Position numbers and translations under genes: made by a program
Source: JAIVGV01 sp032229975
GTDB lineage: Bacteria > Acidobacteriota > Blastocatellia > Pyrinomonadales > Pyrinomonadaceae
Assembly (NCBI GenBank): GCA_032229975.1
Contig: JAVXVG010000048.1
Location: forward strand, 1 to 64,000
DNA: 64,000 nt
Direction of reading: 5' to 3'
Shown: in pieces, positions 52,324 to 61,913 of the stretch
How positions within the stretch are numbered: the first letter of the stretch is position 1
How the letters are laid out: every line of letters begins with the position of its first letter
The notes under the pieces: generated by a model
Told to the model about the DNA's origin: nothing
Seen by the model: only the letters and a program-made list of their open reading frames with translations
Databases searched by the model: none

Positions 52324-53532
52324 CTACTTTGGCGTTCCTTGCAGCCGCGCGACAACGTCTCTGATCTGCGCGGCGTTGCGCGCGTCGGGCACGTCGCGCA
52401 GGTACTGCTCGAAAGCGCGCAGGGAGAGATCGAACTTCTTCTGCTCGAAGTAGAGCTGGCCCAACATGAGTTGCGCGTGGCCGGCGCGTGTGCCGCCCAG
52501 TTCATAAGCGCGCAGCAGAGAGCGTTCCGCCTCGGCCGGTCGCTTGAGCGCGATGAGACTTCCACCTAGCAACAGGTGCGCGTTGAAAGCTGTGGGCTCA
52601 AGCTCTGTCGCCGCCTGCAACTCCTTCACAGCCTCCGCAGTCTTCTCCTCGCGGCTCAAGACCCTGCCGAGCTTGTAGTGCAGCTCAGCCTTCTCTTCGC
52701 GCTTGAGCGTCGCATCTTCGAGACCGGCCCGCAGCATCTTGCGCGCGTCGGCGAGTCGGCCCGCGTTGTAGAGCGCGTCGGCGTAAGTTGCGCGCACGCC
52801 GGCAAGCGTCGGGTTCTCTTTGAAGAGCGTTTCGAGAAGCGCGGCGGCTTCCGCGTGCTTGCCTTGACGGTCGAGCGTGATGCCGAGGTTGAGCCGCGCG
52901 TAAGGAAAACGACTGTTGAGCTTGAGCGCACGTATGAAAGCGTCCGCCGCATCGTCGAGACGATTCTGTTCAAGATAGACGACGCCGAGATCGTTAAGGG
53001 CCCGCACGTAGTTCGGATAAAGGCCGAGCGCACGCTTGAGACTTTCGACGCCCGCGTCCGCTTGACCTTTAGCGATCAGCTCCATCCCCTCTTTGTAAGC
53101 CGCTTGCGCCTCGGCGGGCACGCCCGCGTCGAGTTCCGCCGCGTCGATCACTTGCGCGCGCGGCAGGGCCGGACGCTTGAGTGGCCGCAGGTAAACCGAG
53201 ACGTAAACGCTCTCCGCGACGCGAAGGATGTGGAAGACGGTCGTCGTCGTGTCGTAAGTTTGCCGGTCGGTCTCGACGGTGATCGTGTAGCCGCTCGCGC
53301 TCACGAGATCGTTCGTCATGCTGTACTTGCCCTTTGAATCGGTGAACAGGGTCTCGATGCGCCCGTCGTCGCGCGTCAAGGTGAAGCGCATGACGGACGA
53401 GGGCTGCGAGCCGTCGGGCATGTAGATTTGGATGACGTTGGGAGCGTCGGGCCTTTGTGCGCGCGCGAGGGCGACGGCGCAGGAGGCGCAGATGATGAGC
53501 GCGAGGAAGAGCCGTGTCAGCAGGCGTCTCAT
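52324..53532 (-). CDS. Secreted TPR-repeat protein
   Basis: 402 aa. GGAGG 8 nt before ATG 53532. Signal peptide LFLALIICASCAVALARA, then a beta-rich N-terminal domain (about 30-125; VIQIYMPDGSQPSSVMRFTL, FHILRVAESVYVSVYLRP), and about seven TPR units from residue 140 (AAYKEGMELIAKGQADAGVE, YVRALNDLGVVYLEQNRLDD, HLLLGGSLIALKRPAEAERS, AQLMLGQLYFEQKKFDLSLR). TPRs mediate protein contacts; no enzyme function. It is the last gene of the minus-strand run after the NamZ fusion (45 nt gap), so it is probably a partner of the murein-degrading enzymes. Confidence 0.85.
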   Translation of the reverse strand: MRRLLTRLFLALIICASCAVALARAQRPDAPNVIQIYMPDGSQPSSVMRFTLTRDDGRIETLFTDSKGKYSMTNDLVSASGYTITVETDRQTYDTTTTVFHILRVAESVYVSVYLRPLKRPALPRAQVIDAAELDAGVPAEAQAAYKEGMELIAKGQADAGVESLKRALGLYPNYVRALNDLGVVYLEQNRLDDAADAFIRALKLNSRFPYARLNLGITLDRQGKHAEAAALLETLFKENPTLAGVRATYADALYNAGRLADARKMLRAGLEDATLKREEKAELHYKLGRVLSREEKTAEAVKELQAATELEPTAFNAHLLLGGSLIALKRPAEAERSLLRAYELGGTRAGHAQLMLGQLYFEQKKFDLSLRAFEQYLRDVPDARNAAQIRDVVARLQGTPK

Positions 53533-53577
53533 ACGTATCGCCTCCGCGTCTGAATAATCTAACGTCCTCTGTCGAAT

Positions 53578-56169
53578 CTAGTGATAGATCAAAGCGCGAG
53601 CGCGTGCGCGACGAAACTCTTCGAGCTTCGTCTGCCACGCGCGCGTGATCTCTTCGGGCGAGTCGCCGCGTTTAATGCGTTCGAGCGTGTCGGCATTCGC
53701 GAGCAGACGCGCGTAAGCGTCAACTTTCCAATCCGTAGGGAATAGCTTCCGAAGCGCGACGGCCACCTCAAGGCCCGCCTGTACTGCGCGAAACTGCGCG
53801 CGATCCGTGACGACGACGTTGATGCCGCCGCACTCTTCCCCCTTGAAGACAGAAGACGACGGCGTGAAGCGCACGGGCACGAAGCGCACGCCCGCGATGC
53901 GACGCGCGTTTAAGTACGTCGCGAGCTTCTGGCCGTCGAGCCACGGCGCGCCGATTAACTCGAACGGCGTGTCTGTTCCTCGACCGACGGAGAGGTTCGT
54001 CGTCTCAAGCAGGCCGACGCCGGGATAAAGGGTGGCCTCCGTCAGACTCCTCATGTTCGGCGAAGGATTGACCCACGTGAGGCCCGTCGCGTCATACCAC
54101 ATCGCGCGCGTCCAGTTCCGTATCTCGATCACGCGCAGGTCGCATCCGATCTTGCGCTCTTCGTTATACAGTCGCGCGAGTTCGCCGACCGTCATGCCGT
54201 GGCGCACAGGGATCGAGTGATACGCCGTGAACGACAACTTGTCTGCGTCAGCGACCGGGCCTTCTACTTCGAGACCGTCGATGGGGTTCGGCCTATCGAG
54301 AACGAAGACGGGCACGTGCGCCTTCGACGCCTCCTCCAACACGTAGCCGAGCGTCGAGATATATGTGTAGAAGCGCGCGCCCACGTCTTGAATGTCATAG
54401 ACAACGGCGTCGAGGTCTTTCAACTGTTCGGGCTTCGGCCTGCGCGTCTCGCCGTAGAGCGAATAGACAGGAAGGCCCGTCTTCTCATCCTTCGTGTCTG
54501 AAACTTTTTCATCCGCGATGCCGCGTATGCCGTGCTCCGGCGAGAAGAGTGCGACGAGATGAACGTTCGCAGACGCGGGCGCTTCACGCAGCACGTCTAT
54601 CGTCTGTCGCCCCGCGTGATCGCGCCCCGTGTGGTTCGTTACGAGCCCGACGCGAAGGCCCGCGAGTTGTTTGAAGTTGTCGCGCTCAAGCACGTCGATG
54701 CCCGTTAACACTTCCGCGTCGGCGGGTGGCGGCAAGTTCATCGCGACATTCGCGGGCGCGTTCGATGCGTTCAGGCGCGCGAGACTGAGCAACGTTTCCG
54801 ACGCGAAGCGCGCTGATGCTGCGCGCGCATCTTCGGCGTTCGCATCCGTGATTGCAGAGGCGACGATTGATGCGACGCGCGCGCGCACGGGCGTCACGTC
54901 GCCCTTGCCATCAGGATGAACGCGGTTCGAGAGAAAGACGACGAAGGTCTGCGTCGCCGGATCGATCCAAAGGGACGTGCCCGTGAAACCCGTATGGCCG
55001 AACGAGCCCGGCGTAAAGAGATCGCCGCGATTCGACGAGAAGCTCGAAGCGATGTCCCAACCCAAGCCGCGCGCCGATCCGTCTTCGGCGACGGCGCGTG
55101 GTCGCGTCATCAATGCGACGCCGAGCGGGCTCAGGATTCTCACGCCGTTGTATTCGCCGCCGTTCAAGATCATCTGACAATAGATCGCGAGATCGTCCGC
55201 CGTTGAAAACAGACCCGCGTGGCCGGCCACGCCGCCCATGCGAAACGATGTCGGATCGTGAACCTCACCGCGCAGCCAACGCTCGCCTTCGTCTCGCGTC
55301 ATCGCGTCCGGTTTGCTTCCGAGATAGCTCTCCTGCCCGCGACGCTTCTCCGTCGGCGCGATGCGCGGACGCAAGAGAGCTGCTGGCTTGAATCCCGTGT
55401 CGCGCATTCCAAGTGGCCCATAGATATTCTTTCGCGCGAACTCGTCGAGCGGCAGGCCCGAAGCCTTGCGCACCACCTCGCCGAGCGCGATGAAACCGAG
55501 ATCGCTATAGACGAAGCGCGCGCCCGCGTTGCTTCGCAGCCTTTCAGTCGCGAGTCGCTTGATCGCCTCATCGTAGCCCGTCCACTTCTCCGCCAAGTCG
55601 AAGTCCGGCGCGAGCCCCGCGCGATGCGTGAGCAAGTGTTCGATGGTGACACGATCTCTTCCCTCGCCCTTGAACTCCGGGATGTAGCGCGAGAGCGGAT
55701 CGCTTAACCTCACCTGCCCACGTTCGACGAGGATCATGATGCTCGTTGCCGTCGCGACAACCTTCGTCAGACTCGCGAGATCGAAGATCGTCTCCGTCGT
55801 CATCCCTTCGCGCGCTGGCTCGACCGCACGCGCGCCATAACTCTTGCGCCAAGCGACGCGCCCGCGCCGCCCGACGAGCACGACCGCCCCCGGCATCTCC
55901 TTGCGCGCGATTGATTGCTCGATGACAGCATCCATCTCCGCGAGCCGCGCCGCAGACATCCCGACGGCGGCGGGCGCAGCTTGCGGAAGCGAAGCTGGTA
56001 TCGCGGCGAACGATTGATGTGCAACGAGCAGCGCGAGCGCGCACGCGAAGAGTTTGTCACGCGCTCGCGTGTGAACGGAGTTGTGTTTGAGGCTGCGCAT
56101 CAATAACGAGAAGAGTTTTGCTTTCATCGAACGATCACAAACGTTCATTCGTCGATCAATAAGATTCAT
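53578..56169 (-). CDS. Serine hydrolase (beta-lactamase type C) fused to NamZ-like exo-muramidase (DUF1343)
   Basis: 863 aa. A putative signal segment (LFACALALLVAHQSFAA) precedes two modules. Residues about 65-430 are a class C beta-lactamase/penicillin-binding-protein-like domain: SLTK (Ser133), VYSDLGF (Y-x-N position), and HTGFTG (KTG equivalent). Residues about 490-863 are the DUF1343/NamZ fold: LRVGLVTNHTGRDHAGRQTI, LFSPEHGIRG, VYDIQDVGARFYTYISTL and WVNPSPNMRSLTEATLYPGV. NamZ releases MurNAc from the non-reducing end of peptidoglycan fragments; the fused hydrolase may trim peptide stems. Start uncertain: ATG 56169, 56127 or 56100 are possible, none with a clear ribosome-binding site. 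It lies 7 nt after the NagZ-like gene, so same operon. Confidence 0.88.
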   Translation of the reverse strand: MNLIDRRMNVCDRSMKAKLFSLLMRSLKHNSVHTRARDKLFACALALLVAHQSFAAIPASLPQAAPAAVGMSAARLAEMDAVIEQSIARKEMPGAVVLVGRRGRVAWRKSYGARAVEPAREGMTTETIFDLASLTKVVATATSIMILVERGQVRLSDPLSRYIPEFKGEGRDRVTIEHLLTHRAGLAPDFDLAEKWTGYDEAIKRLATERLRSNAGARFVYSDLGFIALGEVVRKASGLPLDEFARKNIYGPLGMRDTGFKPAALLRPRIAPTEKRRGQESYLGSKPDAMTRDEGERWLRGEVHDPTSFRMGGVAGHAGLFSTADDLAIYCQMILNGGEYNGVRILSPLGVALMTRPRAVAEDGSARGLGWDIASSFSSNRGDLFTPGSFGHTGFTGTSLWIDPATQTFVVFLSNRVHPDGKGDVTPVRARVASIVASAITDANAEDARAASARFASETLLSLARLNASNAPANVAMNLPPPADAEVLTGIDVLERDNFKQLAGLRVGLVTNHTGRDHAGRQTIDVLREAPASANVHLVALFSPEHGIRGIADEKVSDTKDEKTGLPVYSLYGETRRPKPEQLKDLDAVVYDIQDVGARFYTYISTLGYVLEEASKAHVPVFVLDRPNPIDGLEVEGPVADADKLSFTAYHSIPVRHGMTVGELARLYNEERKIGCDLRVIEIRNWTRAMWYDATGLTWVNPSPNMRSLTEATLYPGVGLLETTNLSVGRGTDTPFELIGAPWLDGQKLATYLNARRIAGVRFVPVRFTPSSSVFKGEECGGINVVVTDRAQFRAVQAGLEVAVALRKLFPTDWKVDAYARLLANADTLERIKRGDSPEEITRAWQTKLEEFRRARARALIYH

Positions 56170-56176
56170 CGCGCTG

Positions 56177-58165
56177 TCATTTGTCGGAGGCAGCGCGTTG
56201 CGGCGTCTGCGCTTTGAGTTGAATGCCCGTGCCGCGAGCGTAGAGGTTGGGGAGCGAGATGGGGAGGTGGCCCGTCACGTCGATCTCACCGAGCAGTGCG
56301 CGCGCGGCGGCTGTTTGCAGGCTCGGCATATCGCCGTAGGCGACGACGTAAGTTTTCAGATCGGGAAAACTTCCCAGCAGGTACGGGTTGCCGAAGCTGA
56401 TGCCGATGAGCGACGCACGGCGTTCGATCAACTTGTCGAGCGCGCGCTTGCCCGCGTCAGGCAACGCGCCACTGTTCGACTGGCCCGTCCGCACGCGACC
56501 GTAGAGCGCGGCGACGATGAGGTCTGCGCCCTTCGCGCGCTCAAGGGCCTTCTCAACTTCCTTATCCGACGAACGCTCGTCGAGCACTGCGCCGTCAATC
56601 TTTCGCCCGATGCGAGCGAGCGCGGACATGAAAGGCTGCGCGATCCAGAGTCGATCCTCTCCGTTCGTCACGGAGAGGACGAAGACGCGCGCGTGCGCTG
56701 GCAGGTTAGTCGCAGGCAGCAGATGAGCGTCATCGCGCACGAGCGTAATGGCGTGCTCGGCGATCTCCTGCGCGAGTTGGTTCGCGGCAGACGTGGAGAC
56801 GAGAGTGTCGATCTGATCGAGCGGCGCGATGCGCTGTCGCGTGAGACCAAGGTCGTACTTGGCGGCGAGGATGCGTCGCGCAGACTCTTCGATCCGCTTC
56901 TCCGTGAGACGGCCCGCGTGCACGGCGTCGCGCACGCCGCGCATGGTCGCGTCCGCGTCCGAAGGTTTCAAGAGCACATCGGCTCCGGCTTCGAGCGCGC
57001 GCACGGCTGACTCTGCGGGCGTGAAATAGATCGTCAAGCCGCTCATGTCGAGCGCGTCTGTGGTGACGATGCCGTCGAAGCGCAGATCGTTTCGCAAGAT
57101 GCCCGTCAGAATTTTCGGCGAGAGCGTGCCGGGCAGCGTCGCGTTCTCCGTGAGCACTTCGCTGTCGGCGTAAGTCGAACGTCTCGTGTTCTCGCGCGCG
57201 AGCGGCGCGACGCTCGTCGGATCGATCTGCGGCAGACCGATGTGCGCGGACATGATCGCGCCGACTCCGGCATCAATGGCCGCGCGAAACGGGACGAGTT
57301 CGACCGCGTCGAGCCGCGTGCGCGGAAGATTGATGACGGGGAGGCCCCGATGCGAGTCGGTCGCGGTGTCGCCATGGCCGGGGAAGTGTTTTGCGGTCGC
57401 GATGACGCCGCCGCACTGCGCGCCCTCGACGAATGCAGCACCCATGCGCGCGACCGCCTGCGGCTCTTCGCCGTATGAGCGCACGTTGATGACCGGATTC
57501 TGCGCGTTGTTATTCACGTCAACGACGGGAGCGAAGATCATCTGGACGCCAAGCGCACGCGCCTCTCGCGCAGTGATCTCACCTTGACGGCGCGCGAACT
57601 CCGTGTTGCCGGTCGCGCCGACGGCCATGTTCCAAGGGAAGTTCACCGTGCTATCGAAGCGCATCCCCGCGCCCGCTTCGAGATCAGCCGAGACGAGCAA
57701 GGGCACGCGCGCCAACTCCTGCATCCGGTTGATGAGATGGACGGACTCATAGACGGGCCCCTTGAAGAGAATGAGGCCGCCGATCTTATTCTGTTCGACC
57801 TGTCGCTTTAACTCTTTGAACTCCGCGCTGTCCTGCGCAAGGTAAGTCGCGTTGATGCCGATGGCGACGAGTTGACCGATCTTCTCGTCGAGCGTCATGC
57901 GCTTCAACTCATTGTCGGCCCAGCGCAACGCATCGCGCGTGGGCGTGCGCGAGTATGGTCGATAGCCCGGCGCGTCTTTAGTCGCAGGTGAAGCGGTCGC
58001 GCACGGACGCGCGTTGGTTGCCGTCAACTGCGCCTGCTGCGCACGCGCGTTGTTGACAGGCGAGAGTGTGAACGAAGCAAGGGCGAGCCACGAGAGCGCA
58101 ACCGAAGCCGCGCGGCGCAAGATCATGATGTGCGAATTGCTCATCGTTCTATTGAGTATGTCCAA
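56177..58165 (-). CDS. nagZ: NagZ-type GH3 beta-N-acetylglucosaminidase with C-terminal domain
   Basis: 662 aa, exported (signal peptide around RRAASVALSWLALASFTLSP). GH3 N-terminal barrel with MTLDEKIGQLVAIGINATYL, LLVSADLEAGAGMRF, FAPVVDVNNNAQNPVINVRS, the NagZ signature AKHFPGHGDTATDSHRGLP (catalytic His/Asp dyad loop) and VTTDALDMSGL with the Asp nucleophile. The C-terminal GH3_C domain (about 410-660; ITLVRDDAHLLPATNL, ADLIVAALYGRVRTGQSNSG) makes it a two-domain GH3. It removes terminal GlcNAc from murein fragments. The start may be ATG 58126 instead. It precedes the NamZ fusion by 7 nt. Confidence 0.9.
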   Translation of the reverse strand: MDILNRTMSNSHIMILRRAASVALSWLALASFTLSPVNNARAQQAQLTATNARPCATASPATKDAPGYRPYSRTPTRDALRWADNELKRMTLDEKIGQLVAIGINATYLAQDSAEFKELKRQVEQNKIGGLILFKGPVYESVHLINRMQELARVPLLVSADLEAGAGMRFDSTVNFPWNMAVGATGNTEFARRQGEITAREARALGVQMIFAPVVDVNNNAQNPVINVRSYGEEPQAVARMGAAFVEGAQCGGVIATAKHFPGHGDTATDSHRGLPVINLPRTRLDAVELVPFRAAIDAGVGAIMSAHIGLPQIDPTSVAPLARENTRRSTYADSEVLTENATLPGTLSPKILTGILRNDLRFDGIVTTDALDMSGLTIYFTPAESAVRALEAGADVLLKPSDADATMRGVRDAVHAGRLTEKRIEESARRILAAKYDLGLTRQRIAPLDQIDTLVSTSAANQLAQEIAEHAITLVRDDAHLLPATNLPAHARVFVLSVTNGEDRLWIAQPFMSALARIGRKIDGAVLDERSSDKEVEKALERAKGADLIVAALYGRVRTGQSNSGALPDAGKRALDKLIERRASLIGISFGNPYLLGSFPDLKTYVVAYGDMPSLQTAAARALLGEIDVTGHLPISLPNLYARGTGIQLKAQTPQRAASDK

Positions 58166-58186
58166 GACTCTTTCTCTTCTTTGCGT

Positions 58187-59698
58187 CTATGAGCCTTCGG
58201 CGTCCGTCGCGAGTGTAGCGTCGGATCGTTTCGTCAACGTGCTCACAGCGTAGCCGACGGCGATGCAGACGGTCGTGCCCATAAGTACGTACCACGTCCA
58301 CGCGATTGACGTGGTGAACTTGATGACGAGCATCGTGGCGAGCGAGACCGCCATGCCGGTCATCACGCCGGTTTGATTAGCGCGCCGCGTCAGCACGCCG
58401 AGCAGGAACGCGCCGAGCATCGGGCCATAGACGAGTGAGGCGATGGTCAAGCCCGCCGTGAACACCGATCCCCACCCGCGCGCGACGAAGGCGATCAAGA
58501 TGAGTACGACGCCCCACGCGGCTGTGAACCAGCGCGAGACTTTCAAGTAGTGTTCGTCTTTCTCATCGGGCCGGATGAGCGGGCGATAGAAGTCTATCGT
58601 CGTCGAAGAGGCGAGCGAGTTGAGCGAGCCGGAGAGGTTCGACATCGCGGCGGCGAAGATGGCGGCGATGACGAGACCGGAGACGCCGTGCGGCAGACGC
58701 TGCACGATGAAGGTCGGGAAGATTTGATCGTTCGACGCGAGCGGCACAGAGAGCGGGAAGAATTTGTAATAGGCGAAGAGCAGCACGCCGATGAAGAGAA
58801 AGAGTGTGAACTGCGCGAAGACGAAGAAGCCACTGAAGATGAGAGCCTTCTTGCTGTCGCGCTCGTCGCGGCACGTCAAGAGTCTCTGCACGAGCAGTTG
58901 ATCCGTGCCGTGCGAAGCCATCGTCAGGAAAGTTCCGCCAAGTAGTCCGGCCCAGAAAGTGAACGGCACGCTCGTGTCGAACGCAAAAGAGAAGACGCGA
59001 AACTTGTCGTCGGGCGCGGCAAGGGCCACCACCTGCGACCAACCGCCGGGGATGAGATGTAGTAGTTCGTAGGCGGCGAGGAGCGAGCCGCAGACGTAGA
59101 TGACGAGTTGGATCAGGTCTGTCCAGATGACTGCGGCGATGCCGCCCTCGAAAGTGTAGATGAGCGTGAGCACGCCGACGATGATGATCGACCAGACCCA
59201 CAGGTTCGGCGCGTTCGGCAGACTGATACTCAAGACCGCGCTCAAGACGAGCGATGCGGCGAAGACCCTCACGCCTTCGGCCAGCGCGCGCATGATGAGG
59301 AAGAGCGACGCCGTGAAGTTTTTCGTCTTCACGCCGAAGCGCGCTTTCAATAGTTCGTATGCGGTGAGCAGGTCGCCTTTGAAGTAAGCGGGGATGAGCA
59401 GCAGGCTGATCAGGAAACGCGCGATGACGTAGCCGAAGACCACTTGCAGGTAGGTGAAGTTGCCGCCCTGTTCGGGTCGGGCGTAGTGCGCGTAAGCGAT
59501 GGCCGGTACGCCGATGAGCGTGAGCGTGCTCGTCTCTGTAGCGACGATGGAGAGGCTGATGACGAGCCAGTGCGTGTTCTTCGCGCCGACGAAGTAGTCG
59601 CGCACGGTGCGTTGCGACTTACGAAAGCGCGTGCCGAAGATCGTAATGCCGACGAGGTAGAGCAGCAGCACGACGTAGTCGATGCCAGAGAATCCCAT
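58187..59698 (-). CDS. Sodium:solute symporter (SSS family)
   Basis: About 503 aa from ATG 59698; an extension to 59797 is open but not supported. Thirteen or more hydrophobic segments (IDYVVLLLYLVGITIFGTRF, WLVISLSIVATETSTLTLIG, RFLISLLLIPAYF, VSGLVIAAIFAAAMSNLSGS, WGVVLILIAFVARGWGSVF). The Na+-site region ATETSTLTLIG and AAAMSNLSGSLNSLASSTTIDF match the SSS fold. Such symporters carry sugars, sialic acid, amino acids or vitamins. Lying between murQ and nagZ, it probably imports MurNAc or GlcNAc, where other bacteria use MurP or an ABC system. The gap to nagZ is 21 nt. Confidence 0.9.
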   Translation of the reverse strand: MGFSGIDYVVLLLYLVGITIFGTRFRKSQRTVRDYFVGAKNTHWLVISLSIVATETSTLTLIGVPAIAYAHYARPEQGGNFTYLQVVFGYVIARFLISLLLIPAYFKGDLLTAYELLKARFGVKTKNFTASLFLIMRALAEGVRVFAASLVLSAVLSISLPNAPNLWVWSIIIVGVLTLIYTFEGGIAAVIWTDLIQLVIYVCGSLLAAYELLHLIPGGWSQVVALAAPDDKFRVFSFAFDTSVPFTFWAGLLGGTFLTMASHGTDQLLVQRLLTCRDERDSKKALIFSGFFVFAQFTLFLFIGVLLFAYYKFFPLSVPLASNDQIFPTFIVQRLPHGVSGLVIAAIFAAAMSNLSGSLNSLASSTTIDFYRPLIRPDEKDEHYLKVSRWFTAAWGVVLILIAFVARGWGSVFTAGLTIASLVYGPMLGAFLLGVLTRRANQTGVMTGMAVSLATMLVIKFTTSIAWTWYVLMGTTVCIAVGYAVSTLTKRSDATLATDAEGS

Positions 59699-59831
59699 CG
59701 GACTGATAGCCTCGTGGAGAAAATTTCGGAGAGCGACTTGAATCTTATCATTAAAGACTAGCGGCGACTTGCTGGCGACAAAGTTAACACCCCGCACGCG
59801 CGCGCTGGCAAGGCGCGACTACTCAAGAGCC

Positions 59832-60758
59832 TCATTCGCCTTCACGCTGCAAGCGGAGACGAATCGCGCGCTCGACGATGCCCTGCGACTCGGCGAGGGC
59901 CCTCAAGGCTTCATCGCGCGTGCTGTTCGACCTGTGCATCACGAGCGCGACGCGCAGGTCGTCGCCGGATGCTTCGAGTGCGCGACGCGCAGTCTCTTCG
60001 TCCGCGCCGGTCTCGGCGACGAAGATTCGCGCAGAGCGCGCGCGCAGCTTCTCGTTGCGCAGTAACAGGTTTGTCATACGATTGCCATGAACATAGCCGA
60101 GACGGGCGAGCGATGCGGTCGAGATCATGTTCAAGATCATCTTCTGCGCTGTGCCCGCCTTGAGACGCGTCGAGCCAGCGATGACTTCCGCGCCAACGAC
60201 CGCAACGATAGCGACTTCAACGGCGCGCGTGATCTCAGACTCCGGCGCACACGTGACGCACGCCGTGAACGCGCCTAAGTCCCGTGCGTGCTCGACCGCG
60301 CCGATAGTGTAGGGCGTGCGCCCCGACGCGGCAATACCGACGACTGCATCGCGGCTCGTCACGCCACGCGCAGAGAGATCGCGCGCGCCCGCGTCGCGGT
60401 CGTCTTCGGTCGCCTCGGTCGCGCGATAGAGCGCGTCGTAGCCGCCCGCGATGATCCCTTGCACGAGATCGGGCGGCACGCCGAACGTCGGCGGACATTC
60501 GGAAGCGTCCAACACTCCGAGTCGGCCCGACGTGCCCGTGCCAACGTAGAACAGACGACCGCCCGCACGCAAACGTTCGACCACTCCATCGACTGCTCGT
60601 GCCACTTCGTCGAGCGTGCGACTGACAGACTCGGCGACGCACGCATCCTCCTCGTTCATCAAACGCACGATCTCACGCGACGGCAGCTCGCTCAAGTTAG
60701 CCGTCCGCGGATTCTCTTGCTCCGTGATGGGGATCGGCTCAGGCCCCTCTTTTGTCAT
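59832..60758 (-). CDS. murQ: N-acetylmuramic acid 6-phosphate etherase MurQ
   Basis: About 308 aa from ATG 60758; a TTG at 60767 would add three residues. It cleaves the D-lactyl ether of MurNAc-6-P, giving GlcNAc-6-P and D-lactate. Signatures: LSELPSREIVRLMNEEDACV, GRLFYVGTGTSGRLGVLDASE (SIS phosphosugar-binding loop), CPPTFGVPPDLVQGIIAGG, VVGIAASGRTPYTIGAV, GSTRLKAGTAQKMILNMIST, LGYVHGNRMTNLLLRN. All are in the expected order and the length is standard. Encoded directly after the kinase gene (19 nt). Confidence 0.96.
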   Translation of the reverse strand: MTKEGPEPIPITEQENPRTANLSELPSREIVRLMNEEDACVAESVSRTLDEVARAVDGVVERLRAGGRLFYVGTGTSGRLGVLDASECPPTFGVPPDLVQGIIAGGYDALYRATEATEDDRDAGARDLSARGVTSRDAVVGIAASGRTPYTIGAVEHARDLGAFTACVTCAPESEITRAVEVAIVAVVGAEVIAGSTRLKAGTAQKMILNMISTASLARLGYVHGNRMTNLLLRNEKLRARSARIFVAETGADEETARRALEASGDDLRVALVMHRSNSTRDEALRALAESQGIVERAIRLRLQREGE

Positions 60759-60777
60759 CGTAGTCAATCATGAATCG

Positions 60778-61776
60778 TCAGCCTGCGAGGGCCAGCTTCG
60801 GGAGGTGTGCGCGCGCCATGTTTGCGGCGGCGAGCGCGGGCGGCAGGCGCGGGGGCGCAAGGTAGGCGCGTGGGGCCACCGTAGCGATCAACTCTCCGAG
60901 CGGCGCGAGCACGTGCGCGTCGGAGATGAAGACGCCGCCGACGTATGCGACTTGAAATGCCTCGCGCTCCATGCGCAGCTTGCGTATGACGGCGCAGGCC
61001 ACGGCAGCGAGTTCGCGCGCAGCCTCTTGCATGATCTCGCGCGCAGCGTCGTCTCCGTCCGTTGCCGCTTCGATAACGAACTTGGCGAAGCCCGCGATGC
61101 GGTCGTTCGTCATCGCGGGTGAATAGATGGCGGTCGAGAGGTCTTCCGCCGCCGCGACGTTGAAGTATTCGAGGCACGGCTCGACGAGCGAGGTCGCGCG
61201 CGCGCGTCCGTCCGTCGCGCGCGCAACCGCTTGCAGAGCGCGGCGTGCGATCCACGATCCACTGCCTTCATCGCCGACGATGGGCCCCCAGCCACCCGCA
61301 CAGGCTCTGCGCCCGCGCGCATTCTTGCCGCAACAGATCGAGCCCGTGCCCGCGATGAGCACGAGACCCGGCTCGCCATTCGTCGCGCCGTGGAGCGCGA
61401 TCTCCGCGTCGGTCGTCACCTCGACCGAGCCGACGCCGAGCGATGACAACTCCTCTCGCATACGTTCGCGCAGGTCTTCGCGCCTGACGCCTGCGAGCCC
61501 GACGTGCGCTGCCACCACGTCCGAGCGGCGCGCACCTGCGGCTGTGAGCGCGAGGTGGAAAGCCTCTCGTATCGCCGCCGCCGCCTGACTCACACCGACG
61601 CGCAGAGGGTTTGATGGCCCCGCCAGCCCCTCGCCCGCGATACGACCACGCGCGTCGGCGATGACGGCGTGCGTCTTCGTCCCTCCACCGTCCACACCGA
61701 GCGTGAGCGCGTGCGCGTCGTAATTCTTCTGCGCTGTGGTGCGGGATGGAGTGTTAGGAGGTTTGGGAGTCATCAT
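60778..61776 (-). CDS. N-acetyl-amino-sugar kinase (BadF/BadG family; GlcNAc/MurNAc kinase)
   Basis: About 332 aa. ASKHA-fold kinase: phosphate-1 loop TLGVDGGGTKTHAVIADARG, adenosine loop GLVLIAGTGSICCGKNARGR, GGWGPIVGDEGSGSWIARRA, and the C-terminal VAYVGGVFISDAHVLAPLGE. These are the features of NAGK/MurK-type kinases (BcrAD_BadFG family), which phosphorylate GlcNAc or MurNAc at O6. Being first in the murQ run suggests a MurK-like role on imported MurNAc. ATG 61776, 61773 or TTG 61779 may start it; no strong ribosome-binding site. Divergent from the LysR gene with a promoter between. Confidence 0.9.
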   Translation of the reverse strand: MMTPKPPNTPSRTTAQKNYDAHALTLGVDGGGTKTHAVIADARGRIAGEGLAGPSNPLRVGVSQAAAAIREAFHLALTAAGARRSDVVAAHVGLAGVRREDLRERMREELSSLGVGSVEVTTDAEIALHGATNGEPGLVLIAGTGSICCGKNARGRRACAGGWGPIVGDEGSGSWIARRALQAVARATDGRARATSLVEPCLEYFNVAAAEDLSTAIYSPAMTNDRIAGFAKFVIEAATDGDDAAREIMQEAARELAAVACAVIRKLRMEREAFQVAYVGGVFISDAHVLAPLGELIATVAPRAYLAPPRLPPALAAANMARAHLPKLALAG

Positions 61777-61832
61777 CAACGTTGCAACGCGAGGCGACTG
61801 CGTTCGCGCATGCCCTGCAGTGCAAAAACGTC

Positions 61833-61860
61833 TTGATTGTAGGGAGGGTTGACGTATAAT
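61833..61860 (+). promoter_or_regulatory. Promoter of the LysR gene in the divergent control region
   Basis: TTGATT (61833-61838), 16-nt spacer, TATAAT (61855-61860; perfect -10). It lies in the 137-nt region shared with the minus-strand kinase-murQ run, so the LysR product may act here on both genes. Confidence 0.65.
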
Positions 61861-61913
61861 GGAAACTAAAAGATTTTATCCGGTCGATAACTAATGCTGA
61901 TATGGGGACGCGA

